Position numbers and translations under genes: made by a program
In this document: in pieces, positions 51,003 through 60,421 of the stretch
Layout: every line of letters begins with the position of its first letter
Position numbering within the stretch: position 1 is the stretch's first letter
Notes under the pieces: generated by a model
Database searches by the model: none
What the model was told of the DNA's origin: nothing
What the model saw: the letters and a program-made list of their open reading frames with translations, nothing else
NCBI GenBank assembly: GCA_963710975.1
Contig: CAVQCG010000001.1
Location: 372,001 to 436,000, forward strand
From: JBBQXH01 sp963710975
Lineage (GTDB): Bacteria; Actinomycetota; Thermoleophilia; Gaiellales; Gaiellaceae
Direction: 5' to 3'
DNA: 64,000 bases

Positions 51003-51542
51003 ATGGCCAAGAAACAGTCCTTTCACGAGGCATTGAACGCCCATGTCGGGCGCGAATTCGCCGCAGAGCAGCAGTACATCGCAATCGCCGTCTACTTCGA
51101 CGACCAGACGCTGCCGCAACTGTCGGCGCACTTCTACCGCCAGGCGGTGGAAGAGCGAAATCACGCGATGATGATGGTGCAGTACCTCCTCGACCGGAAT
51201 CAGCCGGTGACGATTCCCGGTGTCGACGCACCGAAGACGCAGTTCGCGGACGCGGTCGAGCCGGTCGCTATCGCACTCGCGCAGGAGCAGACCGTCACGA
51301 AGCAGATCTCCGCGCTGATGGGCCTGGCCCGCGCCGAGAGCGACTACGTCGCCGAGGAGTTCCTCCAGTGGTTCCTGAAGGAGCAGCTCGAGGAGGAGTC
51401 GAGCATGTCGGATCTCCTCGACACCGTCCGTCGGGCAAGTGAGACGAACATCCTGCTGGCCGAGGCGTTTCTCGCGCGGGAGCAGGTCGGCGACTCGGGG
51501 ATGGACCCGAACGCGCCGAAGGCGGCCGGTCAGGCGCTCTAG
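51003..51542 (+). CDS. ferritin
   Basis: 179 residues of a four-helix bundle. Ferroxidase ligands: Glu in GREFAAEQQY, the E-x-x-H in EERNHAMMM, and Glu in EEQL/EEES of the fourth helix. Non-haem ferritin rather than bacterioferritin, because the haem Met site is not evident. It stores iron. ATG 51003 has TAGCCT 6 nt upstream; convergent with the glycerate kinase gene. Confidence 0.9.
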   Translation: MAKKQSFHEALNAHVGREFAAEQQYIAIAVYFDDQTLPQLSAHFYRQAVEERNHAMMMVQYLLDRNQPVTIPGVDAPKTQFADAVEPVAIALAQEQTVTKQISALMGLARAESDYVAEEFLQWFLKEQLEEESSMSDLLDTVRRASETNILLAEAFLAREQVGDSGMDPNAPKAAGQAL

Positions 51543-51546
51543 TACC

Positions 51547-52548
51547 TCAACCGAAGCCCGCGTTCAGTAACCGTCCGAGCGCCTCGCCGAGGCGTTCGAG
51601 GTCGCTCCGCGCTCGGTCGCGACGCCCTCCGAGAGGGAGCACTGCGGTGGCGCCGAGCGCGTAGAGCTCCTGCACCCCGTCCCGTACCTGGCCGCCAAAG
51701 ACGACGCACGGAACGCCCGCGCGGGCGCAGGCCGACGCGACACCGCCCGGCACCTTCCCGGAGGACGACGTCGCGTCGACGGCCCCTTCTCCGGTGATCA
51801 CGAGGGCAGCGCCTCGGATTCGCGTGTCGAAGTCGACGGCGTCGAGCACAAGATCGATGCCGGACAGGAGCTCCGCCCCGAGCGCTGCCAGGGCGGCGCC
51901 GAGCCCTCCGGCGGCCCCGGCTCCCGGACGTGTCGCGAACGGCTCGAGCTCGTCCATCGCAGCGAGCCTCCCCTCCAGCACCTCGACCTGAGCCGGGGTC
52001 GCGCCCTTCTGGGGGCCGAAGACCCGTGCGGCCCCCCACTTCCCGAGCAGCGGGTTCGTCACGTCGCACGCCGCTCTCAGCTGAGCTCCGTGAAGCGAAC
52101 GCCCCGATAGTGCCCGCCGAAGCCCCTCCCCTCCGTCCACCGTCGCGCTCCCACCGAGCGTGACGAGCAGCTCGGTTGCTCCGGCGTCGACAGCAGCAAG
52201 AAGAAGCTCCCCAAGGCCCTCCGACGACGCCCTCATCGGGTCGCGCTCGGCAGGATCGAGTCGCCAGAGCCCGATCGCCTCGGCCGACTCGACAACCGCT
52301 CGCTGTCCCGGCAGCAGGAGAAACCGGGCGTCAACCGGGCGTCCGAGCGGATCCCGGACACGCGCCGTGCGCCACTCGCCGTCGAGTGCGGCCGCCAGCG
52401 CCTCGGCGGTTCCTTCGCCGCCGTCCCCGAGCGGCAGCCGCTCGGGTTCGATGCCTCCGACGCGGAGTAACCCTCGGGCGAGGGCTGCTGCCGCATCCTG
52501 GGCGGGCAGCACTCCCTTGAGGCTGTCAGGGCAGCAGACGACCTTCAC
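51547..52548 (-). CDS. glxK: glycerate kinase (GlxK type)
   Basis: 333 residues. CCPDSLKGVLPAQDAAAAL opening, PLGDGGEGTAEAL and VTLGGSATVDGGEGLRRAL are hallmarks of the GlxK/GarK glycerate 2-kinase family. It phosphorylates D-glycerate with ATP. ATG overlaps the flippase stop by 4 bp, so it closes the LOG-GT4-flippase operon, an unusual partner for it. Confidence 0.92.
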   Translation of the reverse strand: MKVVCCPDSLKGVLPAQDAAAALARGLLRVGGIEPERLPLGDGGEGTAEALAAALDGEWRTARVRDPLGRPVDARFLLLPGQRAVVESAEAIGLWRLDPAERDPMRASSEGLGELLLAAVDAGATELLVTLGGSATVDGGEGLRRALSGRSLHGAQLRAACDVTNPLLGKWGAARVFGPQKGATPAQVEVLEGRLAAMDELEPFATRPGAGAAGGLGAALAALGAELLSGIDLVLDAVDFDTRIRGAALVITGEGAVDATSSSGKVPGGVASACARAGVPCVVFGGQVRDGVQELYALGATAVLPLGGRRDRARSDLERLGEALGRLLNAGFG

Positions 52549-53681
52549 ACGCGCTCGGACGACACTGTCCGCGAACTCGCTGCCCGACCAGCAGCACGTT
52601 CACGGTCGAGCTCGTCGAGTTCCTCATCGATCTCCTCCTCGAGATCCTCTTCGAGATCCTCGTCGTCGAGACTCGGGATCTGGCGCAGGTTCGCGAACGA
52701 GATGCCTTCCCGGGCCAGGAAGAGAAGCCCGAGCCCGATGCCGACGGACGCCTCGATTGCCTGGAGCCCGATGCCGTACGCAAACCCGTGCTGATACGCG
52801 ACGCCGTACGGCAGAAGTGCGAGCGCGGTCGCGGCCTGGAAGAGACCGACGCTCCCGGGCCATAGCGGAAACGCGAGCGCGACATTGACGACGAGGAGGA
52901 CGAGACCCGCTGCGGGCATCGGCGCATCGATCTGGAATGCCTTGAACGCGAAGTAGACCGCAAAGATCTGAGTCGTCCAGCCAAGGATCTGGAAGAACAG
53001 CGCCCCGATTGCGGGGCCGGGAGAGTGAAAGACGCGAAGTCCGTCGAGCCCCTTCCGCCAGAGCCGCTTGAGCCGGCCCATGCTGTCGAGGCCGGTATGC
53101 CCCTGGCGTCGATGACGCCACGCGAGCGCCAGGCTCCCGAGCAGGAAGAGACCGCCGATCGCGAGCACGATCTCGATACCCGGTACCGCCCACTTCGGAA
53201 CCTTGGCCGCCACGAGGACGTAGACCACGAGCCCGACGGTCGGGATCACGTCGAAGATCCGGTGCGCGAAGATCGACCCGAGGATGGCAGCCCATGTCGT
53301 TCGCCCGTTCGGCACATGCCGCGACAGCACGGCGACGCGGGCGACCTCGCCGACACGCCCGGGCAGGACGGCGTTTCCCAGGAGACCGACGGAGAACGCA
53401 GAGAAGACGTGGCGGTGCTTCGGGTGCGGCAGTGGCAGCGCCTGGTTGAGGACGATGTGCCAGGCGATCGACCGGACGACCACCGACAGGAGGTTCATGC
53501 CGATCGAGGCTGCGACCCACCCCCACGCGACCTCGCGAAACGCGTTGCCGATGTTGCCCACGTCGGGGAAGCGCCAGACGAGAAGCGCCGCGACGAGCCC
53601 AATGGGGACGGCGAGCAGGCAGACACGTCCGAGTCGGGTGTGCGCGAGCCACGTCCGGACACGCACGAGCCGCTCCTTCAT
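52545..53681 (-). CDS. flippase-like membrane protein (LPG synthase TM / UPF0104)
   Basis: 378 residues, about eight hydrophobic segments, with the family core SVGLLGNAVLPGRVGEVARV. Same family as 2283-3341. The C-terminal ~55 residues are highly acidic (DEDLEEDLEEEIDEELDEL) and likely cytosolic. 4-bp overlap on both sides with GT4 and glxK. It may flip the product of the neighbouring glycosyltransferase. Confidence 0.85.
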   Translation of the reverse strand: MKERLVRVRTWLAHTRLGRVCLLAVPIGLVAALLVWRFPDVGNIGNAFREVAWGWVAASIGMNLLSVVVRSIAWHIVLNQALPLPHPKHRHVFSAFSVGLLGNAVLPGRVGEVARVAVLSRHVPNGRTTWAAILGSIFAHRIFDVIPTVGLVVYVLVAAKVPKWAVPGIEIVLAIGGLFLLGSLALAWRHRRQGHTGLDSMGRLKRLWRKGLDGLRVFHSPGPAIGALFFQILGWTTQIFAVYFAFKAFQIDAPMPAAGLVLLVVNVALAFPLWPGSVGLFQAATALALLPYGVAYQHGFAYGIGLQAIEASVGIGLGLLFLAREGISFANLRQIPSLDDEDLEEDLEEEIDEELDELDRERAAGRAASSRTVSSERV

Positions 53682-54829
53682 CTCGCCGCCAGGCGTTGGG
53701 CGGGGCTCGGAGACCGATCGGCCAGGGATTCGTAGATCTCTGTCAGCCGCTCTGCGATTCGATTCCAGGAGTAGCGCTCCTCGGCGATCTCGCGTGCACG
53801 GCGACCGAGCGCTTCCCGCCGGTCCTCGTCGGCGAGAAGCTCGACGAGACCCTCGGTGAGCGCGGCCGGGTCGTTCGGGGGGACAAGGATGCCGGTCTCG
53901 GAGCTTGCGACCTCCCGGTAGCCCGCGATGTCAGAGGCAACGACAGGGGTTGCGGATGCGAATGCCTGCGTCAGAACCATGCCGAAGCTCTCGCCGCCAA
54001 TCGATGGCGCAGCCAGCGCCTTCGCGCGCGAGACCTCCTCGATGAGTGTCTCGGTCGGGACGATGCCAAGGATATCGATGCTCTCTTCGGTGACGCCTAG
54101 CCGCCGCAGCAGGAAGCGAACAGACAGCGGGTCGGCTCCGATCAGGCGAAGACGTGTGCCCGTCCGGCGCGCCACCTCCGGCCACGCCCGCAGCAGCACG
54201 GCCAGACCTTTCCTCGGCTCGTGCCTGCCGATGAAGACGACACGCTGGTCGCGATTGCCTGGGTCGACGGTCTCCGGAAGGGCGACCCCGTTCGGGATGA
54301 TCTCGAACGGGCCGCCGATGTACGGCTCCGCGGCGGCTCGCGCCTGCTCGGATACCGCGATCCGGTAGTCGATCCGATCGAAGAGAACGCCCCAGAAGAG
54401 CTTTCCCCAGAACCACCACTTTCCGCCGGAGGCGTGCGTGGTGACGACGACCGGGCACGGGGCCCCGGCGAGCGCGTACTGCGAGAGAATCGGCGTTACC
54501 CCGTCGTGGGAGTGCACGATGTCGAAGTTCTCCTCGCGAAATGCGCGGCGCATCTTGAAGATCGCGGACGGGCTGAGCACGATGTTCGAGAGCGAGCCGT
54601 TCGCGGGGACGATCACTGTTCGGCCGACGGGGATCACGTAGTCCGGAACGGGGCCGTGACGTCCCTCGCGAGGATGCAGGAGATGCGTGAAGCGTCCCGG
54701 CGGGTCGTTCCCGATGATGATCCTGACGTCGTGCCCGAGCGCCATGAGCGCCTTCGCCTGGTTCTCGGCGTGCTCAACGACACCACCCCAGTACGACCAC
54801 GAGAACGGAACGACGATTCCGATCTTCAT
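53678..54829 (-). CDS. GT4 glycosyltransferase, PimA-like
   Basis: 383 residues, GT-B fold. N-terminal GIVVPFSWSYWGGVVEHAENQAKAL (GGVxxH nucleotide or acceptor loop), the middle IPNGVALPE, and the C-terminal GT4 E-x7-E motif (ESFGMVLTQAFASATPVVASD). Closest to phosphatidylinositol mannosyltransferases; an acceptor lipid is inferred. Overlaps neighbours by 4 bp at both ends. Confidence 0.88.
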   Translation of the reverse strand: MKIGIVVPFSWSYWGGVVEHAENQAKALMALGHDVRIIIGNDPPGRFTHLLHPREGRHGPVPDYVIPVGRTVIVPANGSLSNIVLSPSAIFKMRRAFREENFDIVHSHDGVTPILSQYALAGAPCPVVVTTHASGGKWWFWGKLFWGVLFDRIDYRIAVSEQARAAAEPYIGGPFEIIPNGVALPETVDPGNRDQRVVFIGRHEPRKGLAVLLRAWPEVARRTGTRLRLIGADPLSVRFLLRRLGVTEESIDILGIVPTETLIEEVSRAKALAAPSIGGESFGMVLTQAFASATPVVASDIAGYREVASSETGILVPPNDPAALTEGLVELLADEDRREALGRRAREIAEERYSWNRIAERLTEIYESLADRSPSPAQRLAAR

Positions 54830-55503
54830 CGTCGAAGGGGGTGACCGGCGGGACGCGTGCGATATCCCTCTGTGATGACGCGCACGGCTTCCGCAGGATC
54901 GTCCGTGATCTCCATGATCTCCATATCGGCAGCCGAGATCATTCCCTCAGCGAGCGGGAAGCCACGCAACCATTCGAGAAGCCCACCCCAGTAGCTCGTT
55001 CCGAGGAGGACGACGGGAAAGTCGATGACCTTGTCCGTCTGGATGAGGGTGAGCGACTCGAACAGCTCGTCGAGCGTGCCAAAGCCGCCGGGGAGGATCA
55101 CGAAGCCGTCCGCAGCCTTGACGAACATCGTCTTGCGAACGTAGAAGTGCCGAAACGTCAGCGAGAGGTCGAGAAACTCGTTCGGAGCTTGCTCGTGTGG
55201 GAGGTCGATATTGAAACCGATCGACATCCCGCCTCCCTCCTTCGCGCCCCGGTTCGCAGCTTCCATGAGACCGGGCCCGCCCCCGGTCACGACCGCGAAC
55301 CCGGCTCGAGCAAAGAGTCGCCCGAGCTCACGTGCGACCGCATAGGAGGGGTGATCCCGCGATGCGCGGGCTGAGCCGAAGATCGAGACCGCAGGCCGCG
55401 CGATATCCGCAACGACGTCGAACCCGTCGAAGAACTCGTCGGCAATCCGGTCGACGTGGAGCCGCTCCACCACATCTGGATCGGCCTGCAGGGCATCGGT
55501 CAT
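54826..55503 (-). CDS. LOG-family (lysine decarboxylase-like) phosphoribohydrolase
   Basis: 225 residues from ATG 55503 (TACGAT 6 nt upstream). The LOG signatures are GGGPGLMEAANRG (74-86) and PGGFGTLDE (138-146), the PGGxGTxxE catalytic motif. Related enzymes release cytokinin bases from nucleotides or cleave nucleotide 5'-monophosphates; the real substrate here is unknown. First gene of the four-gene operon. Confidence 0.88.
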   Translation of the reverse strand: MTDALQADPDVVERLHVDRIADEFFDGFDVVADIARPAVSIFGSARASRDHPSYAVARELGRLFARAGFAVVTGGGPGLMEAANRGAKEGGGMSIGFNIDLPHEQAPNEFLDLSLTFRHFYVRKTMFVKAADGFVILPGGFGTLDELFESLTLIQTDKVIDFPVVLLGTSYWGGLLEWLRGFPLAEGMISAADMEIMEITDDPAEAVRVITEGYRTRPAGHPLRR

Positions 55504-55572
55504 GGCCACATCGTACGACCCGCGCTCAAGCCTGGGCCAGGCAGCGCCGATACGTGCATCGAGGGAATTCCT

Positions 55573-55665
55573 CTCCTGCGGCCCGGGAGATGACGGCAAT
55601 CACTTCAGGACCGCAGCGGAAGGGGCGGCAGCGCCCGCACATCGCTGCCGCCCCCTCCTCTCCTT
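55573..55665 (+). ncRNA. candidate structured RNA between divergent genes
   Basis: Two helices lie in the 198-bp gap: 55573-55581 with 55611-55620 (TCC/GGA plus CTGCGG/CCGCAG, one bulge) and a perfect 12-bp stem 55622-55633/55643-55654 (GGGGCGGCAGCG). A pyrimidine tail CTCCTCTCCTTT follows on the plus strand. Could be a small RNA with terminator or a cis element. No promoter is clear; no transcription evidence. Confidence 0.3.
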
Positions 55666-55701
55666 TCGAGCTCGTAGCGTCCTGACCGTAGACTCAGGGC
55701 T

Positions 55702-56727
55702 GTGGCCGGCAGCGCCATCATCGAACGCCTTCGCGCAGGCGGTCTGGCCGAGCTGCATACCCACCTCGGTGGGTCTGTCCATCCGGCGGTGATGTGGACG
55801 CTCGCGCACGAGCAGGGAATCGCACTACCGGTCAAGGACTACTGGGATTTCGAACGGCTCGTCTCGATCGATCCCCGAGGCGTGGACGGCCTCCCGGAGC
55901 TCGACGCGATCTACAAGTGGACCGAGTTGATCCAGTCGAGCCCACTTGCGGTCGAACGGTCGGTGCACGGGGCAATCGGCGGCGCCTACCGGCGGCAGAA
56001 CATCACCACGCTCGAGCTTCGCTTCAACCCGATGAAGCGAAACCGCAGCGGCGAACGGGATCTCGATCACATCATCATGGCCGCAATCCGCGGGCTCGAC
56101 CGGGCCGAACTCGAATATCCGCAGGTGCGTGCCGGCCTGATCCTGATGATGGATCGGACGTTCACCTTCGATCAGAACGCGGTGATCATCGAGAAGGCCA
56201 TCCGCTATGCGCCTCGGGGCGTGGTAGGAGTCGACATCGCGGGACCCCGCCCGTATCCCGGTCGGTACCCGTACCGGGATCTGGTCCCGCTGGTCGATCA
56301 GGCCCGCGACGCCGGCCTCGGGATCACGATCCACGTCGGCGAGGAAGGCGGCAAGGACGGCCTCGCCGAGATCGGTGAGGTTGTCGAGCTGCTGCGGCCG
56401 GAGCGGATCGGCCACGGGATCCTGGCAGCGGTCGACGAAGATACGATGCGCGCGCTTCGCGATACGGGCATCGTCCTCGAGGTCTGCCCGACATCGAACC
56501 TCCTGACGAAGGCATTGCGTGACGAAGCCGCGCTACTCGACACGGTGCGTATCTTCGTCGACCGCGGTGTCCGGTTCACCATTGCGACAGATGGTCCGGA
56601 GATGATGCAGACGCACCTTTCGGACGAGTTCGCCCTTCTCGAGCGGATCGGCGCTCTCGACGGCGAGCAACTCATAGCCGTCAACGCGCTCGGGCACGAG
56701 GCAGCGTTTCTCCATCGAAAGGTGTAG
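55702..56727 (+). CDS. adenosine/adenine deaminase-family hydrolase
   Basis: 341 residues from GTG 55702 (TAGACT 7 nt upstream). Zn-dependent amidohydrolase: H19-x-H21 in LHTHLGG, the catalytic HVGEEGG, RIGHGI, CPTSN and ATDGP at the C-terminal metal Asp. The canonical motif is TDDP; here the second Asp is Gly, which may change specificity. Substrate may be adenosine, adenine or a related amino-purine. Confidence 0.85.
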   Translation: MAGSAIIERLRAGGLAELHTHLGGSVHPAVMWTLAHEQGIALPVKDYWDFERLVSIDPRGVDGLPELDAIYKWTELIQSSPLAVERSVHGAIGGAYRRQNITTLELRFNPMKRNRSGERDLDHIIMAAIRGLDRAELEYPQVRAGLILMMDRTFTFDQNAVIIEKAIRYAPRGVVGVDIAGPRPYPGRYPYRDLVPLVDQARDAGLGITIHVGEEGGKDGLAEIGEVVELLRPERIGHGILAAVDEDTMRALRDTGIVLEVCPTSNLLTKALRDEAALLDTVRIFVDRGVRFTIATDGPEMMQTHLSDEFALLERIGALDGEQLIAVNALGHEAAFLHRKV

Positions 56728-56787
56728 ACCCGAAGTTACATCACGCGGCGAATTGGCACGGCGGGTGAATGCTGGAAGCATCACGCC

Positions 56788-57057
56788 ATGGCGACCACGT
56801 ACCCCCCAACCAGGTTCACGGAGCGACAGCGGCAGGTCGTGCAACTGATCGCCGAGGGTTGCTCCAACGACGAGATCGCGGCCCGCCTTGGGGTCACATC
56901 CCGAACCGCGAAGGCACACTGTGACGGCCTGCGCACGAAGCTCGGCGTCACTCGGCGGCGATACATCCCGCTTGCCTACCGGTCGATCACGGGCGAAGAC
57001 CCCATGCGCCTCGGCCCGTCCACGTGCGAGCCAGGGAAACCTGGATTCCCACGATAG
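56788..57057 (+). CDS. stand-alone LuxR-type HTH regulator
   Basis: 89 residues. LuxR C-terminal HTH (FTERQRQVVQLIAEGCSNDEIAARLGVTSRTAKAHCDGLRTKLGV) with almost no other domain, then a 25-residue tail. A short stem ATGCT-GGA-AGCAT lies just upstream (56769-56781). It sits at the left edge of the decaying island and may be the remnant of a larger LuxR protein. Confidence 0.75.
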   Translation: MATTYPPTRFTERQRQVVQLIAEGCSNDEIAARLGVTSRTAKAHCDGLRTKLGVTRRRYIPLAYRSITGEDPMRLGPSTCEPGKPGFPR

Positions 57058-57184
57058 GCGGTCCGGGATGACGGCACGCAGCGCCCATGGCCTTGCCATG
57101 GGCGCTGGCGTCTCTCGCATGGTCCACGGCGAGCTGCGCGAACTCGCGCTAACCTCCTGCTCTCCGCCGCGACCCCAACCCCGG

Positions 57185-58827
57185 ATGGAAGCGCGAGCGC
57201 CAACCCGTGTCCCCTCCCTCAGCCGCCGGCACACGCCTCGGCCCCGACTGACGCGCCTGCTCGACGCGAGCAACGCCCAGGCGATTCTGCTCATCGCTCC
57301 GGCTGGGTTCGGCAAGACCTCTCTCGCATGCGAGTGGTTGGCGGGCCGCGACGATGTCGCCTGGTATCGGGCTACGTCTGCCTCAGCAGATCTCGCCGCG
57401 TTCTCTGTCGGCATCGCCGAGGTGCTGGCGCCAATCGCTCCGGACGCCGCCGACCGCCTCCGCCAGCGACTCCGAGTCGCCGAGACGCCGGAAAAGGCTG
57501 CCCGCCCACTAGCCGAGATGCTCGCAGACGACCTCGCCGACTGGCCCGATGGAGCCATCTTGGTCATCGATGACTATCACCTGGTGATCGACTCCTCGCC
57601 CGTCGAGGACTTCATGGATTGGTTGCTTACTACCGGGAGCCTCACTCCGCCTAGTAGTAACAACTCGCCAAAGCCCGACTGGGCCTCTGCTCGGCGTGCA
57701 CTCTATGAGGAGATCACGACGATCGAGCAACACCACCTGGCGATGACGAGCGGAGGAAGTGACCCTGGTCTTTAACGATGAAGTCGGAGAACCGATACGC
57801 TCTCGTGGCGCAGGCACACGGATGGCCCGCAGTTATAGGCCAAGCGTCGATACCGCCGCTCTCTGAGCTGTCACCGGAACGGCTATCCGACGATCTCCTT
57901 CGGTACGTCGCTGAAGAGGTCGTGCGCCAGAGCAGAGCAGGTTAGCGGTTCATGCTGATTGCATCGCTTCCACATTCATTCACTTTGCAAACCGCTGAGA
58001 GATCCTCCTGAGGCAAGAGGCTTCTCCCCTTATCGGCCACCTCCATGCGAAAGGCCTTCTTGCATGAAACTCCGACCGGAGCTTTCGTATTTCATCCTCT
58101 TCATCGAGAACACCTAAGGCAGCGTCTCGAGTCCGAGATTCTCGAGACTGCAGCGTCCATGAGCCAATCCGTAGCCGCGATGCTCGGAGACAGCGTCGGT
58201 GGGATGACGGCGTTCGTCCATAGAACACGGCAGGATCGAGGAGGCCAAGCTGTCGACCGCCAATGTTGCGCGATTTCTTGGGCAAGAAGCTCGAGAGAGA
58301 ATGGCTTGATGATCTCCTGGAGATTACGTCCCATTACATGGCCAACGCCCGTGGTCATGAACTATCGGGACGAGGCCTTCGAGCTTGCCGCGACCCGTGG
58401 AGCCATCGACCAGGTGGTTGCCATCACGGCCGCGGCCTCGGATGACCTCCTGACGACCGGACGGGTTGATACTCTGGAGAGATGGCTCGATTCATGCGGA
58501 TCGGCCGCATTGGACAACCCCGGAACAGCCATCTTGCGAAAGTCTGAAGTTGCTGTGCGTTTCGTGGGCAACTAGCCGAGGCTGCGGCTCTAGTCGAGAC
58601 TGCTCTCGACCGGATGCCGACGTGCTCTCCCCTCAGATCTCGGACTGTATCGGTTGGCCAGACAGGAAGCACATTTCCGTTCCCAAGCCAATGTAGCCCT
58701 CAGACTCCACAAAAAAGCTCGAGCAACGGCCGAAACGCCGACGGATCTTTCCAGAGCCCTTCTGGGGAATTATCCTAGCTTCTCGCTGCGATGGTCGAGG
58801 ACGCGTCTACCGCCACGCCAGTTCTAA
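57185..58827 (+). pseudogene. MalT/LAL-type LuxR regulator, decayed
   Basis: Fragments in successive frames read as one LAL protein. Walker A APAGFGKTS and Walker B AILVIDDYHLV lie at 57185-57640. A broken stretch containing WASARRALYEEI then LAMT ends at 57775; VAQAHGWPAVIG continues to 57940, SFTLQTAE at about 57970-58010, KAFLHETPTGAFVFHPLHREHLRQRLE from about 58050, and TPR-like segments (DEAFELAATRGAIDQVVAI, GQLAEAAALVETAL) to about 58800. At least five frameshifts or stops. The C-terminal HTH is missing. GC is lower than in the neighbours. Confidence 0.85.
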
Positions 58828-60188
58828 ACGAACTCGTAACGAGCCTTGGCCACGCCGCGTCTGGCCTCGCGCTGTCTCTGCAAGCTCCGGATGTGCCTGT
58901 GCTTCAAGGGCAAAGTCGGCCCGCGCACCGCGAGAGTAGGTCTCGCTCGCCATCTCAAGGATTGCGTCGAAGGCCTCGACGACGCCCGGGTCGAATTGCG
59001 GTGCCTGCGGCTTGTATCAAGCGTTCCCGAGCAACCTCAGGCGCCATAGCATCTCGATACGGCCTGTCGGAAGTCATCGCGTTATAGGCATCAGCGACGC
59101 AGATGATTCGTGAAACCGTTGGGATGTTCTCACCGGGATCCCGTCCGGATATCCTTGCCCATCAAGTCGTTCGTGATGATGCCTTACAATGCGGGCGATC
59201 TCCTCATACGCTTCGACATTGGCAAGAATTCGTTCGCCGATCACTGAGTGAGCCTCCATCTTCCGCCGCTCCTGGAGAGTCAGCGGTCCATTCTTTTCGA
59301 GGATTCCCGGTGGAACGCCGATCTTGCCGATGTCATGGAGAAGACCCTGATAGGTGAGCAAGCTGTTGCTCTTCCGGGTCGAGGCCTATTCTCGAAGCGA
59401 TGTCGCGTGAGTAGATCGCCACGGCGGCTGAGTGGCCAGCGGTGTAGCGATCCCGGGCATCAAGCGTCGCAACGAGTGCGCTCGCGAACGACAGGTTGGC
59501 TCGAGTGAGCTGTTCGTTCACTACCGCGAGATCCTTCGCAAGCCGCCGCTGTTCCTGGTACATCGCGAATAGGCGCTGCGCCGCCAGCGCCGGGAAAAGG
59601 AAGAGCAACGCCGTCCAGGGTGACAGTTCCTGGTACGCAAGCGCCAAGGGGGCTACGATGGCGACGTACAGAATGACCGATGACGGCTAGGACAGGAGTT
59701 GCTGCGCGCAGGAACTCTCGTCGCGACCCACTTCCCCGCACCCAGCAGCGTGGTCGCTGCAAAGCCCGTGTCCAACAGCTCTAGCGTTACGGCGCCCGCC
59801 ACGGTTGCTATCGCGATTGAACCAACAGTGCTTGAGGAGAGTTCGGCTGCCCACATCGCCACAAGGCCGGTGAGGGCGCCGCTGATGGCACGCGTGCAGG
59901 TGTAGACCCCCCAGCGGAGGGGCGGCCTCATGTCTCCGAGCATGGAGGCGGCAGCTACAGCCATCGCCGCGGCCGGACCGAGAACAACGGCAGCAAAAAG
60001 GGTTGGAAGGAGCGACGTCGAGACCTGGGTATTCCCACTGATCCAGATCCCGCCTCGATCTGCGACAACCGCTAGAACGGCGAGCGGAATTACGACCCAC
60101 CCGGATGCGGCAAAGTCGTATGACGTGACGAGCCAGACTGCGAGCCCAATCGCTACCGCTAGCAGCAGACGAGCAGATAGGCGAGAAC
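58807..60188 (-). pseudogene. membrane HD-GYP phosphodiesterase, decayed
   Basis: Pieces in several frames assemble to an N-terminal membrane region of several helices (60188 to about 59720), a linker helix, then HD-GYP: DARDRYTAGHSAAVA, LLHDIGKIGVP, HHERLDGQGYPDG, VADAYNAMTSDRPYR and QFDPGVVEAFDAIL. Frame changes occur near 59720, 59690, 59370, 59130 and 59000. HD-GYP enzymes hydrolyse cyclic-di-GMP. Active-site motifs survive in the fragments, but the gene cannot make one protein. Confidence 0.88.
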
Positions 60189-60231
60189 CCTACCGGACGG
60201 GACGGACTCCGCCACAGGCTGATGACGCCCC

Positions 60232-60261
60232 TTGTACTCTCACCCTTTCGAGGGATATACT
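60232..60261 (+). promoter_or_regulatory. near-consensus sigma-70 promoter
   Basis: TTGTAC (60232-60237), an 18-bp spacer and TATACT (60256-60261): among the strongest-looking promoters in the window. It drives the small ORF at 60299. Confidence 0.65.
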
Positions 60262-60298
60262 CACGGAGCCGTCATCTCTCGGGGGAGAGGAGTTCTGT

Positions 60299-60421
60299 AT
60301 GAGGAGATCCCTCATCCGCCTGGGGGTGCTGTTGGCATCTTCGCGTCGCTGGCAGCGATCTCCGGTGCTTGGAAGGCGTGGTAAGGCCACACGAAGCATG
60401 AAGTTAGCCATCGGTACCTAG
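60299..60421 (+). CDS. small ORF behind a strong promoter (possible frameshifted hydrophobic peptide)
   Basis: ATG 60299 with GAGAGGAG about 7 nt upstream; 40 codons to TAG 60419-60421. The encoded tail is basic and unlikely-looking. A one-base insertion around codon 13 would instead give about 28 residues ending in GIFASLAAISGAWKAW, with TAA at 60382-60384: a hydrophobic peptide. In a region rich in frameshifts, the latter is attractive. Function unknown; toxin, signal peptide or decayed gene are all open. Confidence 0.35.
   Translation: MRRSLIRLGVLLASSRRWQRSPVLGRRGKATRSMKLAIGT

Noticed and set aside
58846..59087. Short plus-strand ORFs in the LAL/HD-GYP region
   Set aside because: They read antisense through the HD-GYP C-terminal fragment and have no features of their own.
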